9,025 bases of DNA from Bryobacterales bacterium (lineage in GTDB: Bacteria > Acidobacteriota > Terriglobia > Bryobacterales > Bryobacteraceae). The notes under the pieces were generated by a model. It ran no database searches, was not told where the DNA came from, and saw only the letters and a program-made list of their open reading frames with translations. The position numbers were made by a program, and so were the translations under genes. The DNA is taken from the NCBI GenBank assembly GCA_025462985.1, contig JAOAPP010000249.1:1-9025 (forward strand), given 5' to 3'. Shown piece after piece: positions 8,150 through 9,025 of this stretch; within the stretch, counting starts at the first letter, position 1; the number at the start of each line of letters is the position of its first letter.

Positions 8150-8583
8150 TCAAGCGAACGTCAGGAGGGGCGGCAGCACTGTCCCGGCGCCCAGCAGACC
8201 CCATATCAGCCGTTCGTCGCGGCCGAATATAAGCGCCATATACACGCCAAGCACCGAAGTGATGATCAGTCCGAGAGACATGGCTCCGACGAAGCGTTTG
8301 AGTGGGAGGTTGGGCCTGGATTGTTCCGGGGCGCGTCGCGGCATTCCCGTCGGCCGAACTCCGGGTTGAGGCTTGGGCGGATGCTTTGAAGATTCTGCTT
8401 CTTATGGAGCTGCGCCATCTTTTCGATCCAGACTGGCGGCTTGTAGTCGCTGCCCGGCCTTGATTCGTGAAGGCTGAACGTCTGGAGCGCGCCGCTCAAG
8501 GCGAAAAAAACGACGGCAGGCGCAAGAATGTTCCCAAAGAAAGGTGGGTCTTCCTGTGTATGGCCTGAAGACAGAGGTGACAA
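8150..8583 (-). pseudogene. Small membrane protein, 5'-truncated near an IS and frame-disrupted
   Basis: I do not recognise this gene by name, but two overlapping minus-strand frames read as halves of one membrane protein. The upstream frame (from 8583) gives FFGNILAPAVVFFALSGALQ, a transmembrane helix, then a soluble stretch ending KPPVWIEKMAQLHKKQN. After that it turns into an unconvincing sequence up to its stop at 8266. The frame one base back is open from about 8401 and gives a proline/basic linker (KHPPKPQP), then LPLKRFVGAMSLGLIITSVL and a final hydrophobic stretch (IWGLLGAGTVLPPLL), with a TGA at 8150. Joining them needs one extra base between about 8375 and 8401, giving roughly 144 residues with three helices. 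The upstream frame has no ATG. Its only start-like codon is a TTG at 8583 inside the IS-end repeat, so the native start was probably lost. The gene lies 49 bases upstream of the CocE-like gene. A sequencing error could explain the frame change. Confidence 0.62.
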
Positions 8584-8607
8584 CTCCGAACCGGCGACAG
8601 AGGTGAC
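8570..8607. repeat. Two direct copies of GACAGAGGTGAC, 26 bases apart
   Basis: The 12-base sequence GACAGAGGTGAC occurs exactly at 8570-8581 and again at 8596-8607, separated by 14 bases (AACTCCGAACCGGC). Both lie between the end of the membrane-protein remnant and the transposase start, so they are probably transposase-binding sites of the IS end. Binding is inferred; the identity of the copies is seen directly. Confidence 0.75.
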
Positions 8608-8635
8608 TAGGCATTCGACTCAGAAACCATTTATC

Positions 8636-8640
8636 GGAGA
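8636..8640 (+). promoter_or_regulatory. Ribosome-binding site GGAGA of the transposase gene
   Basis: GGAGA abuts the first in-frame ATG (8641) with no spacing, but lies 9 bases before the ATG at 8650. This favours 8650 as the start, giving the MPW-type N terminus common in IS481 transposases. Confidence 0.6.
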
Positions 8641-8649
8641 ATGCGTCGG

Positions 8650-9025
8650 ATGCCCTGGAACGAGAGTCGAGTATCGGATGAACGGCTGAAGTTCATCGCG
8701 GAAGTACTGAGAGGCGCGGAATCCATGACTGACCTCTGTCTTGTATTTGGGATTTCGCGCAAAACAGGCTACAAATGGCGGGCGCGATATCACGCGGGTG
8801 GACCACCGGCAGTTGTGGATATGAGTCGCCGTCCACACACGAATCCACAGGTCACGCCGACAGACATCAGTAATCAAATCCTGGCGCTTCGAGCGGAACA
8901 TCCGACATGGGGCGCTAGGAAGCTCCGGGCTCGACTGCAGCGATTACACCCTGAACAGCACTGGCCGTCGGCGAGTACCTTCCACACGATCGTGAAAAGA
9001 GCAGGATTGACCATAACGTCCCAGA
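8650..9025 (+). CDS. IS481 family transposase, 3' end cut by window edge
   Basis: The product is the DDE-type transposase that would mobilise its own element. The first 125 codons are present and open. They begin MPWNESRV and continue with the helix-turn-helix segment MTDLCLVFGISRKTGYKW, whose wording (MTxLCxxFGISRKTGYKW) is diagnostic of IS481 transposases. Next come the linker DMSRRPHTNPQVTP and the second winged-helix part, which includes LRAEHPTWGARKLRARL. The integrase-core (rve) domain carrying the catalytic DDE residues should start just beyond the window, so completeness cannot be judged; family members are about 300-400 residues. An in-frame ATG at 8641 is an alternative start but sits directly on the ribosome-binding site. 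The gene is divergent from the minus-strand cluster. No frameshift or stop is seen in the visible part. Confidence 0.92.
   Translation, partial: MPWNESRVSDERLKFIAEVLRGAESMTDLCLVFGISRKTGYKWRARYHAGGPPAVVDMSRRPHTNPQVTPTDISNQILALRAEHPTWGARKLRARLQRLHPEQHWPSASTFHTIVKRAGLTITSQ

Larger units (their letters stand above)
8570..9025. mobile_element. IS481-family insertion sequence, left part only
   Basis: An IS481-type transposase gene on the plus strand is preceded by a short non-coding leader with repeated motifs, as expected for the left end of an insertion sequence. The exact tip cannot be fixed because the right end lies outside the window. The supportable extent begins with the first GACAGAGGTGAC at 8570. 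IS481 elements often begin with TGT, so TGT at 8555 or 8557 is a possible true tip. The minus-strand membrane-protein gene loses its recognisable start here, consistent with insertion into or next to its 5' end. Elements of this family are about 1 kb, so roughly half is missing. Confidence 0.72.

Overview
The window is a compact bacterial locus. Four exported or membrane hydrolase-type genes run on the minus strand, preceded (in transcription order) by a damaged small membrane-protein gene and, at the right edge, by the start of a plus-strand IS481-family insertion sequence. Signal peptides, an M16 peptidase, a SohB protease, a CocE/NonD hydrolase and a predicted outer-membrane beta-barrel point to a diderm (Gram-negative-type) organism. 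The gene mix, the moderately GC-rich sequence and the look of the small membrane protein suggest Acidobacteriota, perhaps the Bryobacterales/Solibacter side. That assignment is inference; no rRNA or marker gene is present.

Reading the minus strand from its upstream end: (1) 8583-8150 is a small, probably three-helix membrane protein that has lost its 5' end near the IS and carries a single-base frame change inside. (2) 8100-6331 is a complete secreted CocE/NonD-type serine hydrolase with an intact Ser-Asp-His triad. (3) 6247-5285 is a complete SohB-type membrane protease of family S49 with an intact Ser/Lys dyad. (4) 5244-1813 is a 1143-residue exported protein with the two-domain architecture of a 5'-nucleotidase (UshA-like). 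Almost all expected metal ligands are missing, and about 250 C-terminal residues look like an outer-membrane beta-barrel. (5) 1734 to beyond base 1 is an exported M16 zinc metalloprotease, cut by the window edge after its catalytic half. The gaps between the four intact genes are 83, 40 and 78 bases, with no convincing terminator in them, so co-transcription is plausible though unproven.

On the plus strand only 8570-9025 carries something real: the left end of an IS481-family element with a 12-base direct repeat, a ribosome-binding site and the first 125 codons of its transposase. The other long plus-strand reading frames are antisense shadows. No stretch over 300 bases lacks a gene, and I see no tRNA, rRNA or CRISPR.

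The item most worth following is the 5'-nucleotidase-like protein. It appears to be a catalytically dead metallophosphoesterase fused to its own outer-membrane anchor, lying between a membrane protease and a periplasmic or secreted protease. Together the genes could serve envelope protein turnover or surface display, but that functional link is a hypothesis.
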